Assembly (NCBI RefSeq): GCF_000732625.1
Contig: NZ_JPJI01000026.1
Span: forward strand, 62,001 to 126,000
Direction: 5' to 3'
Length of the DNA stretch: 64,000 nucleotides
Source of the DNA: Nonlabens ulvanivorans
GTDB lineage: Bacteria > Bacteroidota > Bacteroidia > Flavobacteriales > Flavobacteriaceae
The notes beneath the pieces are model-generated. The model had not been told where the DNA came from. It searched no databases and was given only the letters and a program-made list of their open reading frames with translations. Positions 62,838 to 64,000 of the stretch are shown here, piece by piece. Each line of letters starts with the position of its first letter. Position 1 is the first letter of the stretch. A program made the position numbers and the translations under genes.

Positions 62838-64000
62838 CTACACAGTATCTTCTTCAATTATATCAAGTTCTACCTTCAAATTATCGATGATAAACTCTTG
62901 ACGATCCGGTGTGTTTTTACCCATATAAAAACGTAGTAAATCTTCAATACTCATATTATCATCTAGCATTAAAGGATCCAGACGCATGTCCTCACCTATA
63001 AAGTGCTTAAACTCATCAGGACTGATCTCACCTAGTCCTTTAAATCGGGTGATTTCTGGATTTTTTCCTAAGTCTGCTAGAGCAGCTGCACGTTCTTCTG
63101 GTGTGTAACAATATCTAGTTTCTTTCTTATTACGTACTCTAAAAAGAGGCGTTTGTAAAATATAAATATGTCCTTTCTTTATCAATTCTGGAAAGAATTG
63201 TAAAAAGAATGTGATAAGTAGTAATCTAATGTGCATTCCATCAACATCTGCATCAGTGGCGATTACGATTTTATTATATCGCAAATCTTCCATACTGTCT
63301 TCAATATTGAGAGCCGCCTGTAACAAGTTAAATTCTTCGTTCTCATAAACAATCTTTTTAGACATGTTATAAGAATTAAGTGGTTTACCACGCAAGGAAA
63401 AAACGGCTTGTGTATTAACGTTACGAGATTTTGTAATAGATCCACTAGCCGAATCACCTTCGGTAATAAATAAGGTACTATCTAGATTATTTTCTTTCTT
63501 ACTGTCCGTTAAATGAACACGACAATCTCGTAACTTTTTATTGTGTAGACTTGCTTTTTTAGCACGATCTTTTGCTAGTTTTCTTATTCCAGAGAGCTCT
63601 TTACGTTCACGTTCCGCTTGAACTATTTTGCGTTGTAAAGCCTCTGCAACATCGCTATGTTTATGAAGGTAATTATCTAGTTTAGTTTTTAAAAAATCAT
63701 TTATAAATGTGCGTACGGTAGGTAAATCACCACCCATATCTGTAGATCCTAGCTTAGTCTTAGTCTGTGATTCAAAGACAGGCTCCATAACTTTTATCGC
63801 AATAGCGCTGACTATAGATTTACGTATATCGCTGGCCTCATAGTTCTTACCATAAAACTCTCTTACCGTTTTCACAAGAGCTTCTCTAAAAGCGGCTAGA
63901 TGCGTTCCTCCTTGTGTTGTATTTTGACCATTTACAAAAGAGTGATATTCTTCACTATACTGCGTTCTACTATGAGTAATTGCTACTTCAATATCTTCAC
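62838..64000 (-). CDS. parE: DNA topoisomerase IV subunit B, 3' part (cut by the window edge)
   Basis: The frame is open from the stop codon to the end of the window, so this is the C-terminal 387 or so residues of ParE; the N-terminal GHKL ATPase lies beyond. The TOPRIM domain is seen as TEGDSASGS and the metal site DADVDGMHI. The C-terminal [13 protein letters not shown] and [18 protein letters not shown] segments are standard. A GTG inside the frame is not the real start. It lies upstream of parC and forms the topoisomerase IV heterotetramer with it. Confidence 0.94.
   Translation of the reverse strand, partial: EDIEVAITHSRTQYSEEYHSFVNGQNTTQGGTHLAAFREALVKTVREFYGKNYEASDIRKSIVSAIAIKVMEPVFESQTKTKLGSTDMGGDLPTVRTFINDFLKTKLDNYLHKHSDVAEALQRKIVQAERERKELSGIRKLAKDRAKKASLHNKKLRDCRVHLTDSKKENNLDSTLFITEGDSASGSITKSRNVNTQAVFSLRGKPLNSYNMSKKIVYENEEFNLLQAALNIEDSMEDLRYNKIVIATDADVDGMHIRLLLITFFLQFFPELIKKGHIYILQTPLFRVRNKKETRYCYTPEERAAALADLGKNPEITRFKGLGEISPDEFKHFIGEDMRLDPLMLDDNMSIEDLLRFYMGKNTPDRQEFIIDNLKVELDIIEEDTV

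Noticed and set aside
63873-63875. A GTG start for a separate 345-residue gene
   Set aside because: The frame is open to the window edge and the sequence before it continues the ParE TOPRIM-adjacent motif [13 protein letters not shown], so it is internal to parE.
1-64000. tRNA, rRNA, prophage or integrated element
   Set aside because: I looked for T-loop-like sequences, integrases, phage structural genes and direct-repeat borders and saw none; gaps are mostly too short.

Overview
The window reads as a stretch of chromosome from a marine-type member of the Flavobacteriaceae (Bacteroidetes). The grounds are the low G+C content (roughly one third by eye), gliding-motility genes gldF and gldG, two secreted proteins with type IX secretion (T9SS) C-terminal sorting domains, several families found mainly in Flavobacteriia (DUF3810, the GlmU-like nucleotidyltransferase, small TonB-C-like proteins), Bacteroidetes-style -7 boxes (TAnnTTTG) before many genes, and the parE-parC pair. 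I would not name a genus with confidence. I see no rRNA, tRNA, CRISPR array, prophage or insertion sequence; this is mostly a vertically inherited housekeeping region with about 58 protein genes packed tightly on both strands.

Layout. 1-9.8 kb: FAD monooxygenase, YitT-type membrane protein, FMN reductase, purC, phoH, then a coupled run of SAM hydroxide adenosyltransferase, ABM monooxygenase, gldF and gldG, and a PhnA-like protein. 9.9-15.3 kb: a large secreted DUF3857/transglutaminase protein and two small conserved genes. 15.3-19.7 kb: a minus-strand operon with overlapping genes, encoding a GshB-like ATP-grasp ligase, an N-formylglutamate-amidohydrolase-like enzyme, a QEGLA/DUF1704 zincin and a secreted thioredoxin-fold protein without cysteines. 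This looks like a small-molecule or peptide pathway of unknown product and is the best candidate for an undescribed system. 19.8-29.9 kb: two related surface proteins, a dicarboxylate/amino-acid symporter, aroC, two TonB-C-like proteins, a PadR regulator with its membrane partner, and mtaB. 30-43.4 kb: LpxH-like phosphoesterase, oligopeptide-binding lipoprotein, large zinc metalloprotease, GlmU-like protein, DUF3810, a T9SS cargo protein, and two coupled amidohydrolases. 43.5-56.5 kb: Nudix, succinate-semialdehyde dehydrogenase, GreA-like factor, T9SS subtilisin, dnaN, DJ-1/PfpI, DinB, Lrp, an M14 carboxypeptidase divergent from an HTH regulator, TerC, and an EF-hand lipoprotein. 56.5-64 kb: a 952-residue YadA-head-like repeat protein, mscL, parC and the 3' part of parE.

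Three kinds of DNA structure stand out. First, the palindrome ACGCTTTCGCGAAAGCGT or a close variant occurs at least 14 times; seven copies are intergenic and seven lie inside genes without breaking the frame. Second, the divergent promoter region between the M14 carboxypeptidase and the HTH gene (54.0-54.35 kb) carries six matches to GTTTACA-N2-TGTAAAC placed over both promoters. Third, a perfect dyad overlaps the -7 box of the PadR gene. In addition, four convergent gene pairs interlock by exactly four bases through shared stop codons.
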